The position numbers were made by a program, and so were the translations under genes. From an uncultured Actinomycetes bacterium (lineage in GTDB: Bacteria; Actinomycetota; CALGFH01), in contig CALGFH010000222.1 in the NCBI GenBank assembly GCA_937881255.1, positions 1 to 11,882 on the forward strand: a DNA stretch of 11,882 bases. The letters run 5' to 3'. The notes beneath the pieces are model-generated. The model saw only the letters and a program-made list of their open reading frames with translations. It had not been told where the DNA came from and did no database searches. Below, piece after piece: positions 1-7,391 of this stretch (within the stretch, counting starts at the first letter, position 1; the number at the start of each line of letters is the position of its first letter).

Positions 1-80
1 GGTGCGCGGCGCTGTCCACAGGTCCGCCCCGTCCCTCCAGGCGCCGCCTTCCCCCGCCGCACCCCGGTGACCCCCTGCGG

Positions 81-108
81 TCGACCTGTCCTGGCGCTGT
101 GGGAGAGT
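81..108 (+). promoter_or_regulatory. Possible promoter of the VOC-family gene
   Basis: TCGACC (81-86, four of six matches to TTGACA) is followed after 16 bases by GAGAGT (103-108), exactly six bases before the ATG at 115. That spacing would give a leaderless transcript. The same bases also contain GGGAG, which could serve as an ordinary ribosome binding site about nine bases from the start, so the two readings compete. The rest of 1-114 shows no gene. Confidence 0.25.
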
Positions 109-114
109 GGCGCC

Positions 115-450
115 ATGGACGAGGAGGTCATTCCCATCCTGCGGGTTGCCGACGCCGCCGCGGCGGTCGACTGGTACGGGCGGCTCGGGTTCGCCCAGGA
201 ATGGGTGCACCGATTCGAGCCGGGCATGCCGGCGTTCGTCTCGGTCGCTCGGGGCCGGGTGCGGCTGTTCCTGTCCGAGCACCGCGGCGATGCCCGACCC
301 GATACCCTCGTCTACCTGCGACTCGATGCCGTCGAGACGATCGCGGACGAGTTCGGCGCGACCGTCGAGGAGGCGCCCTGGGGGGCGCGGGAGATCGAGC
401 TGCGCGACCCCGACGGCAACCGGCTGCGGATCGGCACCCCGACCGGCTGA
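115..450 (+). CDS. VOC-family protein, glyoxalase/bleomycin-resistance-like
   Basis: This 111-aa protein fits a single vicinal-oxygen-chelate unit of the bleomycin-resistance type. Visible signatures are the first beta strand and helix with VDWYGRLGF (residues 18-26), the central strand VRLFLSEH, and the C-terminal PWGAREIELRDPDGNRLRIG, the usual end of this family. Family members are cytoplasmic and usually dimeric. They either bind and sequester a drug or use a metal site for glyoxalase- or dioxygenase-like chemistry. Fold is clear; substrate is not. The ATG at 115 was chosen because the conserved domain starts almost at once after it; an upstream ATG at 67 adds 16 residues with no family resemblance. 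The gene ends 17 bp from the convergent thiolase gene, with no obvious terminator between. A true bleomycin-resistance role is only one option, since such proteins are abundant in soil actinobacteria. Confidence 0.85.
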   Translation: MDEEVIPILRVADAAAAVDWYGRLGFAQEWVHRFEPGMPAFVSVARGRVRLFLSEHRGDARPDTLVYLRLDAVETIADEFGATVEEAPWGAREIELRDPDGNRLRIGTPTG

Positions 451-467
451 TCCCGCCGTGACCGGCC

Positions 468-1652
<1,185 letters not shown>

Positions 1653-1665
1653 CTCGTCGTTCCCT

Positions 1666-4008
1666 TCAGTTCCGGACCACCTTGCCGGTCATCAGAAAGC
1701 CCTGGATGCGCTCCATCGTCTTTGGCTCGCGGAGCAGGGCCAGGAAGGCCTCCATCTCGAGGTCGAGGATGTGCTGCTCGGTGACCCACTGGCCGAGCGA
1801 CAGCTCGCCGCCGCACAGGACCCGGGCCAGCTGGCGGGCGACCACGCCGTCGTGCTCGCCCGCCTGGCCGGCCCACTGCAGGGTCTGCACGCCCAGCTCG
1901 AGGGCGGCCAGGACGGGCAGCCCGGCCGCGTAGATGGACGCCTCCCGGGCCGGGGGGCGGTAGGCGTCGGCCAGGTCGAGGACCTCCTGCTTGGCCGCGG
2001 CCAGCTGGTGCTCGGCGTTCAGCACGATCACGTCGTGCTCCTCCAGGAACCCCAGCTCCTGGGCCTCGACCGCCGAGGTGGCCACCTTGGCCAGGCCGAT
2101 GGTCTCGAACACCCGCTGCACGAACGGCAGCGCCGGCGTGTCGGGGGCGGCCCGCACGGCCGGGGCCACGACCCGGCGCAGCAGCTCCTTGCAGCCGCCC
2201 CCGGCCGGGACGATCCCGACCCCGACCTCGACCAGCCCGATGTAGGTCTCCAGGGCGGCCACCACCCGGTCGGCGTGGAGCACGATCTCGGCCCCGCCGC
2301 CCAGGGTCTGGCCGTGGGGGGCGGCGACCACCGGCCGGGGCGCGTGGCGCAGCCCCATGAGCACGTCCTGGAGGCCCTTCACGGCCTCGCCCACCTGGTC
2401 GTACAGGCCCTGGTAGGCGGCCATGCCGACCTCGCCGAGGTTGGCCCCGACGCAGAAGTTGCGGGCCTGGCTGGCGATCACCAGGCCGGCCCAGCGGCCG
2501 CTCTCGAGCTCCTTGAGGGCCCTGGCCCCGAGCTCGACCACGGCGGCGTCGATCGCGCTGGCCGGGGCGTGCAGCTCGAAGCAGAGGACCCCGTCGCCCA
2601 GGTCGACCAGGCTGGCCGAGCCGTTGCCGGCCACCTCGGCCCCGCCGGCCTTGAGCGCCTCCAGGTCGACCACCTGCGGGTCGGCCGGGACCGGCTCATA
2701 GTCGCGGGTCAGCGGGCTGTAGACCTGCCCGTCGCGGTAGAAGGCCTGGTGCCCGGCGGCCAGCAGCTCCTGGACCCAGCCCGGCACCTCGATGCCCAGG
2801 GCCTCCATGCGGGCCACCCCGTCGGCCACCCCGATGGCGTCCCAGGCCCGGAACGGCCCCAGCTCGTAGCCGAAGCCCCACTCCACGGCATGGTCGACCT
2901 CGACCAGGGAGTCGGCGATCTCGGGCACCCGGCGGGCCGCGTAGGCCAGCGACGGCAGCAGGGTGTCGCGCAGGTAGCGGGCCCCGCGGTCCTCCTCGCC
3001 CTTGTCGAGCAGGAACCGCAGGCGGGCCCCGAGGTCGTCGTGGTCGCGGGCCGCGGCCACGATCGGCAGGTCCGGCTCGGCCGCCGGCCGGTACTCCAGG
3101 GTCTCCAGGTCGAGCACGTCGAACACGGTCCTGCCGTCGCGCTTGCCGCGGCGGTAGAAGCCGCCGCCGGTCTTGTTGCCGAGCCGGCGGGCCTCCAGCA
3201 TCCGCTTGAGCGGCTCGGGGGCGGGCAGGACGCCGCGGCTCTCGTCGGTGGGGGCCAGCTCGTACAGGTTGCCGGCCACCCCGACCATCACGTCCAGCCC
3301 GACCTGGTCGAACAGCCGGAAGGTGGCCGTCTTGGGCCGGCCCACCAGCGGCCCGGTGAGGGCGTCGACCTCCTCGATCGAGTAGCCGTGCTCCAGGGCG
3401 TAGCGGACGTCGTGCATGCCGGCGAAGCTGCCAAGGCGGTTGGCGATGAAGTTGGGGGTGTCCTTGGCCACCACCGCGCCCTTGCCCAGGACCCGCTCCA
3501 CGAACGCCCGCATCCCCTCCAGCACCTCGGGGTCGGTGTCGGCGGTCGGGATCAGCTCGACCAGCTTGAGGTAGCGGGGCGGGTTGAAGAAGTGGGTGCC
3601 CAGGAACCGGCGCCGGAAGTCGTCCGAGCGGCCCTCGGCCACGCTGGCCAGGGGCAGCCCCGAGGTGTTGGAGCTGACCACCGCCGCCGGCCCGGCGGTC
3701 TTCTCGACCCGGGCCAGCAGCTCCTGCTTGGGCTCCAGGCGCTCGAGGATGGCCTCGACGACCCAGTCGGCCTCGGCGAGCCGCTCGAAGTCCTCCTCGA
3801 AGGTCCCGAGGCGGATGCGCTCGGCCAGCCGGGGGCTGGCCAGGGCGGCCGGGCGGGCGGCGAGCATGCGCTCGAACCCGCCCTCGACGGCCTCGCGGTC
3901 CAGGTCGAGCAGGTCGACGGCCAGGCCGGCGTTGGCGGCGTGGGCGGCGATGGCCGCCCCCATGGTCCCGGCACCGAGCACGGCCACGCGACGGATGTCG
4001 TTGGTCAA
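1666..4008 (-). CDS. fadN: 3-hydroxyacyl-CoA dehydrogenase / enoyl-CoA hydratase fusion, FadN type
   Basis: This 780-aa bifunctional enzyme would hydrate trans-2-enoyl-CoA and then oxidise the 3-hydroxyacyl-CoA with NAD+. The N-terminal Rossmann domain opens at once with GAGTMG (12-17). GTHFFNPP supplies catalytic H139, paired with E151 in LKLVEL, and NFIANRL follows. The second dehydrogenase domain runs to about residue 430. A crotonase domain fills about 465 to 640: NFCVGANLG (518-525) belongs to the oxyanion-hole region, and acid residues E574 (GGGAEIVLHAD) and E594 (GLVEVGVG) align with the two catalytic glutamates. Dehydrogenase-first order and length match Bacillus FadN (YusL) rather than E. 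coli FadB, which has the hydratase first. The start is TTG at 4008, with GGAGG (4016-4020) seven bases upstream. The next in-frame ATG would cut through the nucleotide-binding loop, and an upstream ATG would run into the divergent gene. Confidence 0.94.
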   Translation of the reverse strand: MTNDIRRVAVLGAGTMGAAIAAHAANAGLAVDLLDLDREAVEGGFERMLAARPAALASPRLAERIRLGTFEEDFERLAEADWVVEAILERLEPKQELLARVEKTAGPAAVVSSNTSGLPLASVAEGRSDDFRRRFLGTHFFNPPRYLKLVELIPTADTDPEVLEGMRAFVERVLGKGAVVAKDTPNFIANRLGSFAGMHDVRYALEHGYSIEEVDALTGPLVGRPKTATFRLFDQVGLDVMVGVAGNLYELAPTDESRGVLPAPEPLKRMLEARRLGNKTGGGFYRRGKRDGRTVFDVLDLETLEYRPAAEPDLPIVAAARDHDDLGARLRFLLDKGEEDRGARYLRDTLLPSLAYAARRVPEIADSLVEVDHAVEWGFGYELGPFRAWDAIGVADGVARMEALGIEVPGWVQELLAAGHQAFYRDGQVYSPLTRDYEPVPADPQVVDLEALKAGGAEVAGNGSASLVDLGDGVLCFELHAPASAIDAAVVELGARALKELESGRWAGLVIASQARNFCVGANLGEVGMAAYQGLYDQVGEAVKGLQDVLMGLRHAPRPVVAAPHGQTLGGGAEIVLHADRVVAALETYIGLVEVGVGIVPAGGGCKELLRRVVAPAVRAAPDTPALPFVQRVFETIGLAKVATSAVEAQELGFLEEHDVIVLNAEHQLAAAKQEVLDLADAYRPPAREASIYAAGLPVLAALELGVQTLQWAGQAGEHDGVVARQLARVLCGGELSLGQWVTEQHILDLEMEAFLALLREPKTMERIQGFLMTGKVVRN

Positions 4009-4084
4009 GGACGCACCTCCAGGGAGATCGGCGTTCCGAGGGTACGCTCGGAGCGGAGCGAACCCAGCGGAGGGAACCGCGGCC
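4009..4084. promoter_or_regulatory. Divergent promoter region with candidate operator
   Basis: This 76-bp gap must hold promoters for both fadN-fadA (-) and the acyl-CoA dehydrogenase (+). It contains an inverted repeat with 9-base arms, CGTTCCGAG (4032-4040) and CTCGGAGCG (4047-4055), eight of nine pairs matching around a 6-base centre. Over it sit two -10-like TANNNT hexamers: TACGCT on plus (4043-4048) and TACCCT on minus (4039-4044). Start sites about seven bases downstream of each would leave short leaders that include the Shine-Dalgarno sequences GGAGGG (4069-4074) and GGAGG (4016-4020, minus). No good -35 is visible in either direction, so the promoter assignment is inference; the palindrome is seen directly. 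Confidence 0.45.
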
Positions 4085-5266
4085 ATGAGCGAGCGCAACC
4101 CGGCGTCCACCGACTTCTACCGCATCGACGACCTCCTGACCGACGGGGAGCGCGAGGTTCGCGACCGGGTCCGGGCCTTCTGCGACAAGGAGGTCACCCC
4201 GGTCATCAACGACTACTGGGAGCGGGCCGAGTTCCCCTTCGACCTGGTGCCCAAGCTGGCCGCCCTCAACCTGGCCGGCGGGACCATCCAGGGCTACGGC
4301 TGCCCGGGGCTCAGCACCGTGGCCACCGGCCTGGTCGGCATGGAGCTGGGGCGGGGCGACGGCAGCATCTGCACCTTCTTCGGGGTCCACTCCGGCCTCG
4401 CCATGACCTCGATCGCCCTGCTCGGCTCCGAGGAGCAGAAGCGGCGCTGGCTGCCGCCCATGGCCCGGATGGAGCAGCTCGGCGCCTTCGGCCTCACCGA
4501 GCCCGACCACGGCTCGGACGCGGTCGCGCTCGAGACCACGGCCCGCCGCGACGGCGACCACTGGGTGCTGGACGGGGCCAAGCGCTGGATCGGCAACGCC
4601 TCCTTCGCCGACCTGGTGATCGTCTGGGCCCGCGACGACGACGGCAAGGTCGGCGGCTTCGTGGTCGAGAAGGGCACCCCCGGCTACGCGGCCAGCGTGA
4701 TGTCCGGCAAGACGGCCAAGCGGGCGGTCTGGCAGGCCGAGATCACCCTGGACGGGGTCCGGGTCCCGGCCGGCAACCGGCTGGCCAACTCGCGCGGCTT
4801 CGGCGACACCGCCCGGGTCCTGACCGCCACCCGCTCCGGGGTCGCCTGGGAGGCGGCCGGCCACGCCCTGGCCGCCTACGAGGCCGCCCTCACCTACGTC
4901 CGCGAGCGGGAGCAGTTCGGCACCCCGCTGGCCAGCTTCCAGCTGGTGCAGTACCGGCTGGCCAAGATGCTGGCCGAGGTCACCACCATGCAGCTGCTCT
5001 GCCTGCGCCTGGCCCAGCTGACCGAGTCCGGCCAGATGACCGCCGGCATGGCCTCGCTGGCCAAGATGCACAACGCCGCCAGGGCCCGCCAGGTGGTGGC
5101 CGACGCCCGCGACGTCCTCGGCGGCAACGGCATCCTGCTCGAGAACCACGTCGCCCGCCACCACGCCGACATGGAGGCCGTCTACACCTACGAGGGCACC
5201 GACGCCATCCAGAGCCTGATCGTCGGCCGCGAGATCACCGGCGAGAGCGCGTTCACCTCGCGCTAG
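4085..5266 (+). CDS. Acyl-CoA dehydrogenase, glutaryl-CoA-dehydrogenase-like subfamily
   Basis: This 393-aa flavoprotein would oxidise acyl-CoA to trans-2-enoyl-CoA, the first beta-oxidation step, passing electrons to ETF. Family signs are FGLTEPDHGSD (135-145), the FAD-contacting REQFGTPLASFQ (275-286), and VYTYEGTDAIQSLIVGREIT (366-385), in which E370 is the expected catalytic base. Overall pattern and length resemble glutaryl-CoA dehydrogenase, but the stretch where that enzyme has its glutarate-binding arginine reads GSICTFFGVHS here, with C96 at the equivalent place. A monocarboxylic acyl-CoA substrate is therefore more likely. The start at 4085 has GGAGGG ten bases upstream; an in-frame extension further 5' would run antisense through fadN. 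It is divergent from fadN-fadA, so the locus encodes a full cycle. Acyl-CoA oxidase activity is an alternative, as plant ACX4 belongs to a related group. Confidence 0.92.
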   Translation: MSERNPASTDFYRIDDLLTDGEREVRDRVRAFCDKEVTPVINDYWERAEFPFDLVPKLAALNLAGGTIQGYGCPGLSTVATGLVGMELGRGDGSICTFFGVHSGLAMTSIALLGSEEQKRRWLPPMARMEQLGAFGLTEPDHGSDAVALETTARRDGDHWVLDGAKRWIGNASFADLVIVWARDDDGKVGGFVVEKGTPGYAASVMSGKTAKRAVWQAEITLDGVRVPAGNRLANSRGFGDTARVLTATRSGVAWEAAGHALAAYEAALTYVREREQFGTPLASFQLVQYRLAKMLAEVTTMQLLCLRLAQLTESGQMTAGMASLAKMHNAARARQVVADARDVLGGNGILLENHVARHHADMEAVYTYEGTDAIQSLIVGREITGESAFTSR

Positions 5267-5303
5267 GCGGCCCCGAGACCGTTCCGTGATGGATCGGGGT
5301 CGC
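5267..5303 (+). terminator. Hairpin directly after the acyl-CoA dehydrogenase stop
   Basis: GCGGCCCCGA (5267-5276) pairs with TCGGGGTCGC (5294-5303): ten base pairs including one G-U, with a 17-base loop, starting at the first base after the stop codon. No T-run follows, so it may be a weak or factor-assisted terminator, or a 3'-end stabilising hairpin. Confidence 0.4.
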
Positions 5304-5354
5304 AACGGTGATCCGCAGCATGCCGGTTCGTTACCTACGGCGGCGAGACTACGC

Positions 5355-5383
5355 CCTGTCGATGCGCCGCAAGACAGGCGGCG
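5355..5383 (+). promoter_or_regulatory. Two mutually exclusive small hairpins upstream of the 45-aa gene
   Basis: CCTGTC (5355-5360) can pair with GACAGG (5373-5378). Alternatively CGCCGC (5365-5370) can pair with GCGGCG (5378-5383) around a 7-base loop. The stems share bases and cannot form together. They lie about 50 bases before a small gene, so a leader switch is conceivable, but short stems like these arise often by chance in GC-rich DNA. Confidence 0.2.
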
Positions 5384-5432
5384 AGGGGGACACGGGCTGG
5401 GGGGCTCGGGTCCGGGCAGCAGGAGGGGGACA

Positions 5433-5570
5433 ATGCAGCTCAAGGAACTCACCGTCTGGTGGCAGCAGCGGAGGACGGCCAGGGGGGGACGTGCCGCTTT
5501 CGAGTCGGCCGCTACCCGGGAGCTCTACGAGGCTCTCGACGAGGCCTCCAGGCTGGCGCCGCGGCGCTGA
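5433..5570 (+). CDS. Small hypothetical protein, 45 aa
   Basis: The product begins MQLKELTVWWQQRRTARGG and ends in SRLAPRR. I do not recognise it. It is basic, rich in arginine and alanine, with a Trp-Trp pair near the N-terminus and a second half (about 22-41) that could form one amphipathic helix. There is no cysteine, signal peptide or membrane segment. Support for a real gene comes from AGGAGG at 5421-5426, six bases before the ATG, the best ribosome binding site in the window; from G or C in about 87 percent of third codon positions (39 of 45); and from a strong palindromic terminator 15 bases after the stop. The frame is open further upstream, but residues before this ATG look non-coding. 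It appears to be its own short transcription unit, although no convincing promoter is visible between 5304 and 5420. Confidence 0.55.
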   Translation: MQLKELTVWWQQRRTARGGRAAFESAATRELYEALDEASRLAPRR

Positions 5571-5585
5571 CGCGCAACGACCCTG

Positions 5586-5611
5586 ACGGCCCGGGCGATC
5601 GCCCGGGCCGT
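5586..5611 (+). terminator. Perfect palindromic terminator hairpin
   Basis: Arms ACGGCCCGGGC and GCCCGGGCCGT flank a GATC centre; the 26 bases 5586-5611 are a perfect palindrome. TCGGTTT follows, a poor but present T-rich tail. It lies 15 bases after the 45-aa gene's stop and ends 26 bases before the CDF transporter start, so it should separate the two units. Being symmetric, it could also act on minus-strand transcripts. Confidence 0.7.
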
Positions 5612-5625
5612 TCGGTTTCCTGTGG

Positions 5626-5637
5626 CAGAGTGACCAC
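5626..5637 (+). promoter_or_regulatory. Possible leaderless -10 element of the CDF gene
   Basis: CAGAGT (5626-5631) sits exactly six bases before the ATG at 5638, and no good Shine-Dalgarno is present. It also lies inside a weak inverted repeat, TGTGG (5621-5625) and CCACA (5634-5638). The bases where a -35 would fall belong to the preceding terminator palindrome and do not resemble TTGACA, so this is a weak call. Confidence 0.22.
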
Positions 5638-6534
5638 ATGGCGCACGACCACCAGCACAGCGCCGCCGCCGGCCACCGCGGCCGGCTGGCGGTGGTGTTC
5701 GCCATCACCGTCGCCGTGCTCCTGGTCGAGGTCGCCGGGGCCGCCGTCAGCGGCAGCCTGGCCCTGCTCGCCGACGCCGGGCACGTGCTCACCGACGGGG
5801 CCGGGATCGGCCTGGCCCTCCTGGCGATCCGGTTCGCGGCCCGCCCGGCCACCCAACAGCGGACCTTCGGCTACTACCGGCTCGAGATCCTGGCCGCCGT
5901 GGTCAACGCCGTGCTGCTGTTCGGCGTGGCCGGCTTCGTGCTGGTCGAGGCCTGGCGGCGGCTCACCGACCCGCCGGAGGTGGCCAGCGGGCTGATGCTG
6001 GCCGTGGCCGCCGTCGGCCTGGCCGCCAACGCCGCCTCGATGTGGCTGCTGCGCGACGGCCAGCGCCACAGCCTGAACCTGCGCGGCGCCTACCTGGAGG
6101 TCTGGGGCGACCTGCTGGGCTCGGTGGCGGTGCTGACCGCGGCCGTGGTGATCGCCCTCACCGGCTTCCAGGCCGCCGACCCGATCGCCTCGGCCGTGAT
6201 CGGCCTGGCCATCCTGCCCCGCACCTGGCGGCTGCTCCGGGAGGCGGTCGACGTCCTGCTGGAGGCGGCCCCCAAGGGGGTCGACCTGGACGAGGTCCGC
6301 CGGCACCTGCTCGAGACCCCGGGCGTGACCGACGTGCACGACCTGCACGCCTGGGCCATCACCAGCGGCCTGCCGATGCTCTCGGTCCACGTGGTCCTGG
6401 AGCGCGGCGCCGACGCCGGCCTGGTCCTGGACGGCCTCGGCGCCTGCCTGGCCGGCCACTTCGACATCGAGCACTCCACCTTCCAGCTCGAGCAGCCCGA
6501 GCACCGCGGACACGAAGGAGCGACCCACCGGTGA
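5638..6534 (+). CDS. Cation diffusion facilitator (CDF) family metal exporter
   Basis: This 298-aa membrane protein resembles CzcD/ZitB-type transporters, which use the proton gradient to move Zn2+, Co2+ or similar ions out of the cytoplasm. It has a short His-containing N-terminus (MAHDHQH), about six hydrophobic helices (roughly 17-205) and a cytoplasmic C-terminal domain with VHDLHAWAITSG (233-244) and further histidines at 251, 274 and 279. The helix-2 metal motif is HxxxD (H49, D53, with D46 one turn earlier). Helix 5 reads YLEVWGDLLGSV, so E154 replaces the usual histidine of the second HxxxD while D158 is kept. That may alter metal choice. The start at 5638 gives the expected N-terminus; the ribosome binding site is weak. 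Its last four bases overlap the aldo/keto reductase start, implying a two-gene operon. The specific metal cannot be read from sequence. Confidence 0.92.
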   Translation: MAHDHQHSAAAGHRGRLAVVFAITVAVLLVEVAGAAVSGSLALLADAGHVLTDGAGIGLALLAIRFAARPATQQRTFGYYRLEILAAVVNAVLLFGVAGFVLVEAWRRLTDPPEVASGLMLAVAAVGLAANAASMWLLRDGQRHSLNLRGAYLEVWGDLLGSVAVLTAAVVIALTGFQAADPIASAVIGLAILPRTWRLLREAVDVLLEAAPKGVDLDEVRRHLLETPGVTDVHDLHAWAITSGLPMLSVHVVLERGADAGLVLDGLGACLAGHFDIEHSTFQLEQPEHRGHEGATHR

Positions 6535-7391
6535 CCACCATGCCGACCCGCCGCCTGGGCGGGCTCCAGGTCAGCGCGATCGGGCTCGGCGAGATGCCGC
6601 TGTCGCTGGCCGGCCGGCCCGACGAGGCCCGCTCGGTCCGCACCATCCACGCCGCCCTCGACGCCGGCGTGACCCTGATCGACACGGCCGACGCCTACTG
6701 CCTCGACAGCACGGAGATGGGCCACGGCGAGCGCCTGGTCGCCAAGGCCCTGGCCGCCTGGCCGGGCGACCGCGACCGGGTGCTGGTGGCCACCAAGGGC
6801 GGCCACACCCGCGAGGGCGGCGAGTGGCACCTGGACGGGCGGCCCGAGCACCTGCGCCAGGCGTGCGAGGCCAGCCTGCGCGCCCTCGGGGTCGAGGCCA
6901 TCGGCCTCTATCAGTTCCACCGCCCCGACCCCAAGGTGCCGTTCGCCGAGTCGGTGGGGGCCCTGGCCGAGCTCAACGAGGCCGGCAAGGTCCGGCTGGT
7001 CGGCCTCTCCAACGTCAGCGTCGACCAGATCCGGCAGGCCCGCCAGCTGGTCCAGGTGGCCAGCGTGCAGAACGAGTTCTCGCCCCGCTTCCGCCGCTCC
7101 GAGGGCGAGCTGGCCTTCTGCGCCGCCGAGCGGATCGCCTTCCTGCCCTGGAGCCCCCTGGGCGGGATCGGCCGCGGCCGCGACCTGGGCGGCCGCCACC
7201 GTGCCTTCGGCGAGGTCGCCGAGGCCCACGGCGTCTCGGCCCAGCAGGTGGCCCTGGCCTGGCAGCTGGCCAAGGCCCCGGTGGTCATCCCCATCCCCGG
7301 GTCCAGCCGCCCCGAGACGATCACCGACAGCGCCGCCGCGACCCGGCTGCGCCTGAGCGACGACGAGCTGGCCCGCCTCGACCAGGTCTAG
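6531..7391 (+). CDS. Aldo/keto reductase
   Basis: This 286-aa protein would be a cytosolic NAD(P)H-dependent (beta/alpha)8-barrel oxidoreductase acting on aldehydes or ketones. The catalytic tetrad is complete: D51 and Y56 in LIDTADAY, K89 in VATKGG, and H130 in YQFHRPDP. The cofactor-binding end IPIPGSSRPETITDSAA (253-269) is present. A GTG at 6531 is taken as the start: it overlaps the CDF stop as GTGA, and GAAGGAG (6514-6520) lies ten bases upstream, the right distance. The ATG at 6540 would give a 283-aa product but sits 19 bases from that site. Its substrate is unknown. Coupling to a metal exporter might mean a shared stress response (for example, detoxifying reactive aldehydes), but that is inference. 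Its stop overlaps the convergent MFS stop within one CTAG. Confidence 0.92.
   Translation: MTTMPTRRLGGLQVSAIGLGEMPLSLAGRPDEARSVRTIHAALDAGVTLIDTADAYCLDSTEMGHGERLVAKALAAWPGDRDRVLVATKGGHTREGGEWHLDGRPEHLRQACEASLRALGVEAIGLYQFHRPDPKVPFAESVGALAELNEAGKVRLVGLSNVSVDQIRQARQLVQVASVQNEFSPRFRRSEGELAFCAAERIAFLPWSPLGGIGRGRDLGGRHRAFGEVAEAHGVSAQQVALAWQLAKAPVVIPIPGSSRPETITDSAAATRLRLSDDELARLDQV

Noticed and set aside
12..20. CTGTCCACA, close to an actinobacterial DnaA box (TTGTCCACA)
   Set aside because: Only one copy is present, with no cluster, no AT-rich unwinding segment and no dnaA or dnaN nearby, so there is no case for an origin.
451..467. Possible terminator between the convergent VOC and thiolase genes
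   Set aside because: The 17-bp gap contains no usable stem; flanking CCGG words give only trivial pairing.
3584..4084. A 167-codon N-terminal extension of the acyl-CoA dehydrogenase
   Set aside because: It lies antisense over the fadN dehydrogenase domain and has no family similarity. ATG at 4085 has a good ribosome binding site and gives the standard family length.
2696..5452. A 918-codon minus-strand open frame antisense to the acyl-CoA dehydrogenase and out of frame with fadN
   Set aside because: The translation shows no recognisable domain and conflicts with two well-supported genes; it is a GC-skew shadow.
5308..5586. An alternative 92-codon plus-strand frame overlapping the 45-aa gene
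   Set aside because: It has no ribosome binding site at its ATG codons and a Ser/Gly/Arg-rich composition, and it runs into the terminator stem; the 45-aa frame is far better supported.
6042..6530. A 163-codon N-terminal extension of the aldo/keto reductase
   Set aside because: It is out of frame within the CDF gene and Arg/Pro-rich. The GTG at 6531 has correct ribosome binding site spacing and the barrel starts right after it.
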